A DNA stretch of 64,000 bases, taken from NCBI GenBank assembly GCA_030549775.1, contig CM060174.1, positions 42,174,586-42,238,585 of the forward strand, written 5' to 3'. Below the pieces are notes generated by a model. That model was not told the DNA's origin, did no database searches, and was given only the letters and a program-made list of their open reading frames with translations. This stretch comes from Tamarix chinensis (Eukaryota > Streptophyta > Magnoliopsida > Caryophyllales > Tamaricaceae). Made by a program: the position numbers and the translations under genes. This document shows, piece after piece, positions 12,759 to 23,807 of the stretch; the stretch's first letter is position 1; every line of letters starts with the position of its first letter.

Positions 12759-14212
12759 TATGAGTACCTATAACTTGATACCATGGAGATTTATGAAAGA
12801 CCCATTTTTTATGTTGAATTTTTTTTATCATTGGTTATCATGGGCCTTTGATGGATATTGATGTGTTTCTTAGATCCAAATACATATAACGTTGCTATGA
12901 ACTATTAATGATTGCCCTAATTGATCATATCTCTCAGGATGAACTAAGTAAGGATATATTGAATGCCTTATTTTAAATTAAGACACTCCATATATTACAT
13001 TGAGTGGTAAGGTAGGATATATTGGACATAAATGATTTCTTCCAAACAATAATATAATGAAGAAAATAAATTTATTTAATGGTAAAGTTGAGAATTATTG
13101 TCTACTGATATCTTGATGCAGTTGAGTCACGTACAAGCTCAGCCATTTAGGAAATATTCTAGAAAAATAAAGAGAGGCATTTATGAATTAAATTAGAAGA
13201 AGAAAATCATCTTATAATATCTACCATATTCATCTACGATTATGCTTAAACATAATTTAGATGCCATGCTTATTGAGAAGAATGTATCATCTTATTTGAT
13301 TGTGTCTTTACTTGGTACTGATGATTCAAAGGATGCTAGTAATGTGAGACATGACTTAGTAGATATGAACATCATACACAAGCTGCATCTTTATTATTAT
13401 GGGAATAAGTTAATAAAGCCTGCTACTGAATATACACTTTCGTGATATGATAAAGCAACATTCCTTAACTTCTTGAGGGATGTGAAGTTTTTTGATGGTT
13501 TTGCTTGTACTTTGAGGAAGAGTTTTCTTGATATTAGTTTGAGTAGGTAGAATTCACATAACCATCATGTGATAATGTAACACTCGTTACCAATGGGTTC
13601 TCATTATTTCTTAGGCAAGGAAATAAGAGATACCATTATCAAGCTGAGTAACTTATTCACTTAGATATGTGTAAAGAAACTTCACATGATAGATTTGAAG
13701 AGAGCAGAAGAGCATATCTTTGTTATCTTTTGTAAGATGAAATACATATTTCGTCCATCCTTTTTTAGTCTCATGGTTTACTTACTAATCCATTTACCTG
13801 AAGAATCAAGAAACTATGGACCCGTTCATAGGAGATAGATGCATCTAATTGAAAGGAAGTTAAAGGGCTTGAAGGAGTATATATAAAATCATGCTTAGCA
13901 GGAAGGTTCTATTGCTAAAGGTTTAATAGCCAATGAAGCATTTAGTTTTTGTTCTATGTACCTAAAAGGTATTGTGACTAATTTCAACTCTCGGTTTTCC
14001 AATCTTAGGCTCACTCTATTGGTAAGAAACATGTGAGTATAACAAAAAAAAAGTTAAGAAAAAGGATTAGTGGTATGTTTTGAACAATTGTCCAAAAATA
14101 CAGAAATATTTGGACTAAGTATATTATAATATTCTCTATATTTATCATTGTGTTATATATACATAGGTAGTGAAAATGCATTATTTTAGTGAACACATGG
14201 ATCATATTCAAT
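12759..14212 (+). pseudogene. CACTA-1 TNP2-type transposase, middle part (Transposase_21 / DUF4218)
   Basis: Directly after the GTAAT duplication the reading continues with STYNLIPWRFMKDPFF, which is the sequence that follows 'YSLWPV' in this family. From 13242 to about 14035 an only lightly broken frame gives NVSSYLIVSLLGT, RHDLVDMNIIHKLH, ATFLNFLRDVKFFDGF, KLHMIDLKRAEEHIF and GPVHRR. These match the DUF4218 part of the CACTA-2 protein (residues in 32057-34072). Stops and small deletions are frequent. The relic is cut at 14212/14213 by the Athila-like element. Confidence 0.7.
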
Positions 14213-14217
14213 GACAT

Positions 14218-15734
14218 TGATGCATTGTCGTACGTACAACAAATTTAATAAATAAATCCTAATTTCCAAATACGTAGTATATGGCAAGAAGGAGTCAAAC
14301 CCACAAGGAATGATGTCATAATCTCGTTTATACAATTTCATTAATTTTAATACTAAATCAAAATGTACTAAGTTTTAATCATTATTTGATGAATAAGGGA
14401 GGAATGAATTGATGATGGAATCAGAATATCAAATACTCAAAGAAGAAGAATGATTCTATACGATTTAATGTTGACCTTTAGAAATTCATAATAATTCATT
14501 CCTTTGCTTTCTCTCAACCTTAATAAATTGAATAAGCTTTCAATTTATTTTTTACCCATTTAATAACCTAGGTTACAAACACTAGATTCAATTAATGGCA
14601 GCATTATCAATGGAAAGCAGTCAACTACAATCATAACCACATAAGCTCGGATTATGCAATTGTGCGAATTTACGAATAAGATTAACGATTAATCTTCTTG
14701 CTACTTTAGATAAATTAATTAACAATTACGGGTTAATTGCATTATCTTAGCAAAGATAAAGTTCTAAACTAAATAGGTAATCAATCTAATTAGTTTAAAT
14801 TCATAATCTATGATACGAAATCATTCAATTCGATCCATTAATTCAATTAAATTTCATCTAGAACCAAACATTCAAAGTATGCTATTGTATTTGAAACTTA
14901 ATTCCATCCTCAAATCATCCTACCCTATTTTATTTACTCTAACATTTGCATATTTAGAAACCACACTATTACATACAATGATTTGAAATTAATGCCAACA
15001 ACACATCCACAATATCCAATAGTAATATAATAAAACAACAATAGAACAAACAAAAGTGTAATTGCAGATAATTTACTTGTATTCAATAAAAATGGAGAGA
15101 TTGCAATTTATAAAGGAATAGAGAGGACTTATCAATTGAAGTGCAGATTTTCAATTGTTTACTAGAATTCAAGAAGATAAAAGAAGTTGGAATTGTGCAT
15201 TACATGTATATTCTAAAGGGAATAGAGGAAGAGAGTACATTCAAAAAGGTTTTGACATCTAAAAACATTCTCCTCGAACCTGTTTTGATAGAGAATATAT
15301 TAGAAATAGGTCACGCAGACAGTTATAATTTTTTAAGGGAAACACAGTTCATGTTTTGGAAGCACGGGACCTCTATGTTTTCCTCCAAATTCTCTATCGA
15401 CAGCTGGATTTTGAATCAATGCCTGCGATTTTTAACACGGGGGTACTGTGTTTTCAGGTCTTCCATTTTTCTTCCTTTGCAATTTCAGTACAACTTCTCT
15501 TGGTGTATTTGCTACATTTCCAACTTTGCTCTCCTTGATTCAATGTTTCTTGATGTTTTCTTTACTTGATTTTTTCTTTTCATTGATTTCTCCTTGAATT
15601 TCTTCAATTTTTTTCTTTTCCTGCAAAATCTATTCAAAAGAAGAAAACTCGACAAAAAGATTAAATCTTATAAAATTAATGGGGGATAAATGACATTTTT
15701 ATGCATGAAAATAATCTATAAATTCTATTTATCA
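14218..15734 (-). repeat. 3' LTR of the Athila-like element
   Basis: On the + strand it starts TGATGCA and ends ATTTATCA, so in element sense it runs TGATAAAT...TGCATCA. It aligns closely with 42145-43709 throughout. The main visible difference is a missing 20-bp stretch near 15435, where the right LTR holds an extra AACACG-bounded hairpin. The ORFs at 15141-15569 are inside the LTR and are not genes. Confidence 0.88.
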
Positions 15735-15762
15735 AATATCCCCATTCTTGAATCATTGCTTG
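15735..15762 (-). other. Polypurine tract of the Athila-like element
   Basis: On the - strand the bases directly upstream of the 3' LTR read GAATGGGGATATT, preceded by a GAGGACAAGCAATG-type sequence. This 'GACAAGCAATG...GTGGGGATATT' context before TGATAA is typical of Athila-type elements and fixes the element's orientation. Confidence 0.7.
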
Positions 15763-16891
15763 TCCTCAAACAACTTCATAAAATGCACATGAATACATCA
15801 TGAAATGCAAGAGAAATGAGTTACGGATTACAAGAATTATTAGACTAGAATTATTCATTTACGAAGCTTAACTGTGCATTGGGACTTCAAATACTTGTAA
15901 ATCATGAAATCACAATGATGAAAATATTTTTGGACCATACATCTAAATCACCTTAAAAATAGTCTTATCAAATGCTCAAACGATTAAGGAATGAAAATTA
16001 TAATAGTTAGTATCTCACCGTGCAAAGTTAGATTAAGACTAATGAAATTCAAGTTGGTACGTTCTTACTTTTGGTTTGTGAAAACACTCACTCTCATGTG
16101 TGTATGGTGTGATGTGGTTACTCTCAAAAATTCTCCACATGATAATGATCACCCATATATTTTCCATTATTGTCAATTCGCCACCGCTAAAAAGAACTAG
16201 AGTATATAAGAATCAAAAGGTCTTAAATTTGGTTGTAATGGGGCTAGGGTTTTAAGGTAAGATAGAATTTTGGGATTGTGGCTAGACTCCATTAACTAGA
16301 GAAGCAAACTATATATACACCATATACGCATATACATGGAAAATACAATCCTTCCCAAAATTCTTCCAAACTTTATATATATATATCTTACCCTTGCTCT
16401 TCAACCATATGAAGAATAAAATAATTTTTTTTGAATTACACCCCCATGCTTAGATTTAAACTAATCAACAAACATTTTCCCAAAATTTTATTGCTTCACT
16501 AGTTATAGAGTAGGGACGGAAAATTCATACGGGTATTAGTTCTTAATGAAGGTTAAATCAAATAGAATAAGGCTTAGGCTCAAAGGGGTTTATGCAAAGG
16601 GATAATAATTTTTAAGGTAAGCTTTTTGGTCTTTCGGTGGCTAACAAAGAAATAAGAGTGCCTTTATCATTTTCAAATATCTTAAAGTTCTATGCAGTCT
16701 TGAAGAGAACTAATGACAAATTATAGTTTCACATACCATTGGAGAGTACACACAAAAGTAAAATATGTTCTAGATAAACAATGTATCCAATGATTAGGTT
16801 CAAGTGCTCACAATGATGTATCTACCAATTTTTAATTCCATTTCATCTCATTCACAATCAATGCATGGTTTGATTCCTAACCATTCTAACG
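15763..16891 (-). other. 3' untranslated internal region of the Athila-like element (left piece)
   Basis: A+T-rich sequence between the polypurine tract and the inserted giant-LTR element. The ORF at 15991-16200 has no recognisable features. No env-like ORF, repeat array or RNA gene is visible. It continues on the other side of the insertion at 24835. Confidence 0.5.
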
Positions 16892-18072
16892 GTAGCTTGG
16901 TTTTGTAGAGGGAAGTGCAGGGATGATAACGGTGGGAAGAGGTGGTTTCGGCGGTGGCTGGAGGCGGCAGACATGGCGTCTGTTCTGGCGGCGGCGGAAC
17001 AGAGTTTCAGCAAGGTCCAACGGGAGGACTTGCTGTGGCCGTTCGGGAGGGGGTATTTATAGGCCAAGGGGGGAGGAAAACGACGAAGGGAGAAGGAGGC
17101 GTGCGGCCAGGGGTGCAGGTGGCCGGCCGATGGCAGGTCGGGGAAGGGGAAGGGGAGAGGAAAAGGGAAGGGAATGGCATGCGGAAAAGGGAGAGAGAGA
17201 CGTGGTCGGGGTCGAAAAGAGAAAGAAAACGACAGGGAGAGAGGCAAGGAAGGACGATCGTGCTGGTGGCTGCCGGCGAAATCGACTTGCAGGTCGATTT
17301 GCAGGTCGGGGGGGGGGGGGGGGAGGTCGAAGAAGAAGAAGACAGGTAGGGTGGACCGGTGGTCCAGGGAAAAGAAAGAGGAGGGGAACCGGCCAGTTCG
17401 GCGGGGTTTATTTAATCCGCAAGTCAAACGCGACGTTTCGACGTTATGGGGGACAGAGTGCCGCGTTGCGTTGCCGTTTGGCAACGGCTATAAGGTCATA
17501 AATTTTGGCGTGGCGTTTCGGCGTCCTCGGGGTTAAAACGCGTCGTTGCGGCCATAGGCGTACGAGGGCCAGCGCATGGCGCTGGGCCGCGGGAAGGAGA
17601 AAGGAAAAGAAAAGGGGGGGCTGGACCTGTGCACGAGACGGGGGGAAGGAGAGGGGTTTGGGCCGGTGGGCTGGCCCAGCCGGGGGAGAAGAAGGAAAAA
17701 AAAAGAAAGAAAGAAAGAGGAGGGAGAAAAAGGAAGAAAAGGGAAGATAAGAAAATAAATAGGTTAGGAAAATAATTAAATTAACTTATGGGGAAATTGG
17801 GGTATTTTTGGGTTATTCAGAATATTAATATTTATAAAATGTTAAATAAATTCCTTTTTGCTTATTTTAGACTATTTTAGATAAATTCCCTAAACCTCCA
17901 TGCTAATTAGGAAAAATACCCAAATTTTCTTCTAATTAAATTCTTTATTATTTTCCTCTTAATCTACCTTAATTAACTCTCTACATTTTAATAAATGAAT
18001 TTATGTAACTAATTTTCCTAATAATTCCTTATTTGGCCATAATTTCGGAAATTAGGATTTTGGGATATTACA
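16892..18072 (-). repeat. Truncated 3' LTR of copy D
   Basis: From about 16892 (recognisably from GTAGAGGGAAGTGCAGG) to TTGGGATATTACA at 18072 it repeats 23630-24834. Differences include a shorter 'GGTGCAGGTCCTGCCATGG' area near 17135, a longer G run at 17308-17323 and single substitutions. The long ORFs on both strands here (16858-17750) are products of G+C-rich, stop-poor sequence and are duplicated in the other LTR. They are not called as genes. Confidence 0.85.
17054..17061 (-). promoter_or_regulatory. LTR TATA box (3' LTR of copy D)
   Basis: TATTTATA on the + strand, TATAAATACCCCC in element sense. It is identical in context to 23800-23807 in the 5' LTR and equivalent to 8056-8063 in copy C. 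Confidence 0.55.
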
Positions 18073-19713
18073 TCACTACCCCCTTAAAAACAGACTTCGC
18101 CCCCGAAGTCTCCTACGGCTCTCTAGGGTTAGGGTTGGGGCATTCCAATCTTCTATATTAATGCATCACTAGCTATACTTAACTTAACTACCCCCTTAGG
18201 GACGAACTAGGAATTGTTGTTCCTGAGGTATAAGTTCAAATTAAATACTTAATGTCAAAGATTAATATTGGAAGAATTTAATCAAAAGTTTATTTATCGT
18301 AATTCTATTTTGAAAAGATCCGAAGGCTTAAAATTAATAAAAAGCTATATAAAGTACTTTGGAAACATTTTTGGGAAGAATTTACCATCGAATGTAAAAA
18401 TTTATTTATTTACGGAAATACATTATAAGACCCGGAAATAATATTTAAAAACCTATAATAAAATGTTTAAGTCAATTTCTAACAAATCAAGACTAATTTT
18501 AATAATTTCCGAAATCAGTTTTCCGCAAACTAAAAAGCGTAGAACGGAAGAAAATTAATTTCAAAAGAATTCTTAAATAAGTTCCAAAAATATTTTTAAT
18601 TTAAACTTCCCGAAAATATTACATTCAAATAATTAAAGCGTCGATAAAATATTACTTCCCGAAAATGATTAATTACATTCAATTATGAATTCAAAGTCGT
18701 CGATAATCCATAAAACGAATCAAAATTAAAATAATAAATTGTTTACATCAAATTACGCTAATAAAATCATTAGACTTAACAAATCTGGATTTCAAAATAT
18801 ACGGGGTGTTACACCCCTACCCTCTTAGAAAGGAACTTCGTCCCCGAGGTTCGAGAAACCTAAGTAGTGGAAACTTGACGAAACAATTGAATAAAAAATT
18901 CACCAAGGTAAATAGGTTAAAAAGGAACTCCGAAAAAAGTAAAACGATGTTTACGAAACTGAACCAAGTAAAGTTGGATCACATAAGGCATAAGAGGTGA
19001 AATAAAAGAAGGAGAATCGATGTCCAAAAAATCAAATATAATAGAATTCATCAAGGAAGAAGTACATAGTACTTAGGGTCAAAACAAGTCACAAAACGTT
19101 GTCCTTTAAATTAAGGTCTTATAAGGGTGAAAATAATAATGATAATAACTTAAACTCCTTGCAACTCCAAAAGTAAAACTAACCCACCAAGATACGTTAC
19201 AATCTATGTCACATCACACCTTACCCGGCAAGGTATACCCTAAGGTTTTTAGTCCACTAAACCTGCAAGGCTGGGGTTAACCTAGTGGGGTCACTACCCC
19301 CTTAAGGGCAAACTAGTTACAAAACTATAATCGCTACCACATAAAATTCACGTTAACACAAGTTAAGCATGTCAAATAGCAAGGAAGCAAATCCAAAGAC
19401 ATAAATGAACAGCAAATCGCAAGGCCACTTATACTACCCAATCACACTGTCCTCACAAGCTAATCCGGATAGAAAGAAAAAAGCACTTGGAGGAAGTTAA
19501 AATACGTTTTCGGCTAAAACATTTACGGTCGTGAGAACCGAGTCTCTAATCGAAACCCGATCCTTAACAACCAAAAGATTTGATACCACCTTGTGGTATT
19601 AGCTTAAAAAGTTTAAAAACAAATAGAGGAACGGTCAGAACACACTTTAAATCAAATACAGAGTTCAAAAACCAAATTTATTTTCGAAAACGAGCGTGGC
19701 CAAAGGACCAACC
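18073..19713 (-). other. Non-coding internal region of copy D with polypurine tract
   Basis: Element-sense sequence just before the 3' LTR is TTAAGGGGGTAGTGA, a plausible polypurine tract, next to a GACTTCGGGGGCGAAGTCT palindrome. A second LTR-end-like junction occurs at 18813 (GGGGTGTTACA followed by CCCCTACCCTCTTAGAAAGG), with 'AACTTCGTCCCCGAGG' beyond it, the sequence typical of the 3' end of chromovirus pol. 'CTACCCCCTTA' recurs at 18076, 18190 and 19297. No ORF with a family signature was found; 18806-19000 is not convincing. The interior seems to be a patchwork of 3'-end fragments rather than a coding core. Confidence 0.6.
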
Positions 19714-19725
19714 GCTCTGATATCA
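19714..19725 (-). other. Primer-binding site of copy D (initiator tRNA-Met type)
   Basis: In element sense the sequence 3 bases after the LTR is TGATATCAGAGC, one base different from the standard plant PBS TGGTATCAGAGC that pairs with the 3' end of initiator tRNA-Met. It identifies 19729-24834 as the 5' LTR and the element as - strand. Confidence 0.8.
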
Positions 19726-20366
19726 ACTTGTAACACCCCCAAATTTCACTCCTGAAAAATTTCGTTTAAGACAAAGGTTTTAGTGGAAGCGAAAGAATTA
19801 AAACCATAAACTTGGGGGTATTACCGCCACACTTAGTACCAGACCGGTTCACTCCTACCGTTCCGATACTAAGTGCTAAGGCTAAACCAAACAATCATTA
19901 ATTAAGAGCCATCAAAACATAGGTCCATAGTTAGCATAGACCATTCATGAAAACCACGAGTCAACAACAGTTAAAATATCATTTAGGAATACAACTTAGA
20001 GTACGGTTTCAAAGCGAGGAGCGTGGTACAAAATATAGCAAATAAAACAGAATCCCAAGGGACCAATATCCGGATCGCCTACTCACTCAAGCCAAGCCTT
20101 CCACCCCACAATTGTAACCGATCAAACCTGCATAGGAGGTCTGCTCCCCACCATTGGTGGATCATCACAGGACCCATTCAATCAGTGTAGTATCAGTACG
20201 GGTCCAATACTGAGTAAGGGCGCTGGTGCGCTAAGGCCAAGCATACATTCATACCACATAGCATACATAGCACAATCACATAAACAACGTGCGATAACAC
20301 ACAAGATAAGGCCTGAGTACGTTCCGATGATTCATTCTTTCCTCATTAATAATATGTCCATGTCAC

Positions 20367-20838
20367 GCATATTCTTTAGAGGTCCATGTGAGTGCGGGAA
20401 CCCCACTATTATAGCCGGTGGACCGGAAGGTATACACTCAGGGCAGAACGCTCCTGACCACTATTATTTGCCGGTGGAACGGTCTCCAGGGCAAGATGCT
20501 CCTGGCCACTATTATTTGCCGGTGAACCGGTCTGGCCCCGACTCACATGGTGTTTCACTGTAAGTACTTAGTGTATTTTCCTTATTTTCATTAACAGCAT
20601 GTTCAATCCACACATATTCTTTAATAGTTCATGTGATTGCGGGAACCCCACTATTATAGCCGGTGGACCGGAAGGTATATACTCAGGGCAGAACGCTCCT
20701 GACCACTATTATTTGCCGGTGGACCGGTCTCCAGGGCACCCCGGCTCCTGGCCACTATTATTTGCCGGTGGACCGGTCTGGGCTCGGCTCGACAATCTTT
20801 CACTTTACATGATTAGTGTCTTATCCGTGTCTTATTGA
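20367..20838 (-). repeat. Tandem duplication of a 240-bp block with 60-bp sub-units (copy D)
   Basis: The block beginning 'ACATATTCTTTA' occurs at about 20367 and 20610. Each contains CCCACTATTATAGCCGGTGG followed by two units with CACTATTATTTGCCGGTGG. GGTGGACCGG is itself nearly palindromic. The array corresponds to 10675-11047 in copy C. Confidence 0.75.
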
Positions 20839-21329
20839 ATCACATTCCACCCTTAACATGCATGCCAACGACATACTACCACTGCCTCTCAAGCGGGTCC
20901 GTCTCATATGTTGAGACACTTACCCTTTTCTCACACCCGACATCCATCCCTCGTTGACTTAGGTATAGTGGTATATAGTAAGGCGCGATCTCCAAGAACA
21001 TAGGCTACCCCAACACATAAGATATCGACTCCGTATGTCTTCATCCCTCTAGGGCTCCTCCTTGGAAAACCCTACTTTGGGCCTATATGGCCCAACTCTT
21101 TCTTACTCATCCTATCTTCACTTTGTTCCTTGTCTCGCATCCCGTCTCTACTAAGAAATTCCCAAATTATATCTCTTTGTTCCCCAACTCCGCATGTGAC
21201 CGCCAAACCCTAGTTGGCCACACCAACCCTAGCACTTTACTTCCTCTCCAAGTAACCTCCCTTCTTTAGAAAACCCATACTCATCCTTTATATAAGTGAA
21301 TTCTCACTCTCAACCCCCTACTCCATAGG

Positions 21330-21840
21330 CCATTAATACCACCATGCAATCATTAATACCACCATACAACATTAATACCACCACAAAATCATAAATACCA
21401 TCATACAAACCCTAACTCCACCATGCGAACCCTAATACCACCGTTACAACCATAATACCACCATACAACATTAATACCACCATAAAATCACAAACACCAT
21501 CATACAAACCCTAACACCACCATGCGAACCCTAATACCACCGTTACAACCATAATACCACCATACAACATTAATACCACCATAAAATCACAAATACCATC
21601 ATACAAATCCTAACACCACCATGCGAACCCTAATACCACCGTTACAACCATAATACCACCATACAACATTAATACCACCATAAAATCACAAACACCATCA
21701 TACAAACCCTAACACCACCATGCAATATTAATACCACCATAAAATCACAAATACCATCATACGAACCCTAACACCACCATGCGAACCCTAATACCACCAT
21801 GCGAACCCTAATACCACCATGCAACCATTTGTACCGCCAT
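21330..21840 (-). repeat. 20-bp minisatellite organised in 99-bp higher-order units (copy D)
   Basis: Basic units are about 20 bp (AATACCACCAT + variable 9 bases). A block with the variant CCGTTACAACCATAATACC returns at about 21441, 21540 and 21639, exactly 99 bp apart, giving a five-unit higher-order repeat. Many units contain GAACCCTAATACC or AAACCCTAACACC, i.e. telobox-like AACCCTAA. The array matches the minisatellite at 9664-9935 read on the other strand. Confidence 0.8.
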
Positions 21841-22454
21841 AGAACATTAATACGATCATACAAACTTCAAGACTCCCATGATGGTTCCCAACTCATATTA
21901 CCATTTATCCTAACATGCATGTCCTAGAGGGCCATAACATAATACATCATAAACATCATACAAATAAATGTCATGCTCATGTCATGGAAGCACAAACAAC
22001 ATACCTCAATCTCCAAGCTGCGCTACACATAAAACAAGTTATCCACAATTCATATAATACATGGCATAGCATGGCATACACAACATTCAACACATCCATG
22101 TCACACATAACACAAGGCCATTAGCTTCGTCCTTACCTAAGGCGACGCCGGGCTTGGAGCACGCTCCTCTAACTCCTTAGGGCTTTGGTCGGGATTACCT
22201 ATAAAAAGGGGGAAATGCTAAGTATTAGTTTCCCTTATAATTACTATCAATCCTCATTTTAGTTTAAGGTTAGGGTTTTTATTACTAAAAAGGGTTTTAT
22301 ACAAAAACTAGGGTTTTTACTTTATAATTAGTATACTAAATATTAGTAGTCAAAATATGTTTATTTTTAATACCTATTGTTACACTTATATTATTAGACC
22401 TGTTAGCCCTATTCCTATCATAATAATGTTCATGCTAACTATAGAAAAATAGTG

Positions 22455-22820
22455 ATAATAATAATAATAAAACTAATACTAGTGACACTAATGTTTATAG
22501 TGAGAGAAACCCTAGCATTTTTTAAGGCTAAGTCTACTAATGGTGTCATATTTGAAATAATACTATTATAAGGTCACAATATTACAAGTAACTATTCCTA
22601 AGGGTGATAATGATAATAGTTGTATATTCTTGAATAATAAAAGGGTTCAAATGCTTTTGATTACACTAATAAGGTAGTGATAGTAGTAATAGCTAATAAT
22701 AGCGTCATAGTACTCTTCTTAGTTAACAACCACATGATATTTACTAGCTTGATTTAAGTAACATGGACAAGAACCAAAGTAGTATTATTATTAACAATAG
22801 TGATAAATGTGTTAAGTATG

Positions 22821-22851
<31 letters not shown>

Positions 22852-23054
22852 CAACAACAACAATAGTACAACCAAGTAAGGTTAAGCAATAATAATAATA
22901 ACCATAGTAAGGATAATAGAAATAATAATAATAATAATGTTAATACTAATAATTATAAAAATAAGACCAAAGTTAAGTATAATATAAGTTAGGGTTTAAA
23001 AGGGATGTTAGTATTAGTAAGAAAATAAGAACATTAATAATAAAGACAATAATA

Positions 23055-23105
<51 letters not shown>

Positions 23106-23110
23106 GTAAT
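22455..23110. repeat. (AAT)n microsatellite clusters in the 5' LTR of copy D
   Basis: AAT runs at about 22455-22470, 22820-22864 (with ACA), 22890-22942 and 23053-23130 are interspersed with 'AAACCCTA' words. The Leu-rich reading on the - strand inside 23014-23505 comes from this array plus the adjoining C-rich sequence. Confidence 0.8.
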
Positions 23111-23799
23111 AATAATAAGGATAATAATAATAATAAGTATATTAGTATTAATATTAGTAGAAAATAGTAGTAATTATATAAAAGGGGTATTAGGGTTTGG
23201 ATGAGTGTATAACCACCTAGGGTTGGTGGTGGTCCGGCGGCGGCGCGTGGCGGCGGCGGCGGAGGTGGAGAAGAGGGGAAAAGATGGAGGTGGTGGTTAG
23301 ATGGGAGGAGAAAAGAAGAAGTTCGAGGTGGGGGAAGAAACAGCAGGTGAAGGGGAGTGGAATGAGGGTGGTGGCGTGGCAAGTGGTGGCGGCGCGCGGC
23401 GGCGGCCGAGGGTGGTGGAGAGAGATGGAAGATGAGGGAAGAAGGAGGAGAGGGAGGCAGGGGAATTTGAAGGTAGGGAAATGTAGAGGGAGGTCTGCTG
23501 GGCATTTTGGAGGGTGGAAGAGGCCCTGGTGGCGGCTGGGCTGGCGGTGAGAGGCGGCGAAGGCTGGAGGTGGTAGTTTCGGGTTAGGACTTTTGCACGG
23601 CTATGGCGGCACGTGCAGGGCAAGGGGAGGGGTGCTGGTGGCTTGTTTTCGTAGAGGGAAGTGCAGGGATGATAACGGTGGGAAAAGGTGGTTTCGGCGG
23701 TGGCTAGAGGCGGCAGACATGGCATCTGTTCTGGCGGCGGCGGAATAGAGTTTCAGCAAGGTCCGACGGGAGGACTTGCTGTGGCCGTTCGGGAGGGGG

Positions 23800-23807
23800 T
23801 ATTTATA
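23800..23807 (-). promoter_or_regulatory. LTR TATA box (5' LTR of copy D)
   Basis: Element sense GGCCTATAAATACCCCC, about 1.03 kb from the start of the 5' LTR. This is the best candidate for the promoter of the element's RNA. The motif and its downstream C-rich leader are shared with copies C and E. Confidence 0.6.

Noticed and set aside
16858..17758. Long overlapping ORFs (up to 208 codons) on both strands
   Set aside because: They arise from stop-poor G+C-rich sequence, have Arg/Gly- or Pro/Ser-rich low-complexity products, and recur in the other LTR of copy D at 23.6-24.5 kb.
21330..21840. Regularly spaced short repeats resembling a CRISPR array
   Set aside because: Units are contiguous, variable 20-bp minisatellite copies with a 99-bp super-period inside a plant LTR. 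There are no unique spacers or cas genes, and the genome is eukaryotic.
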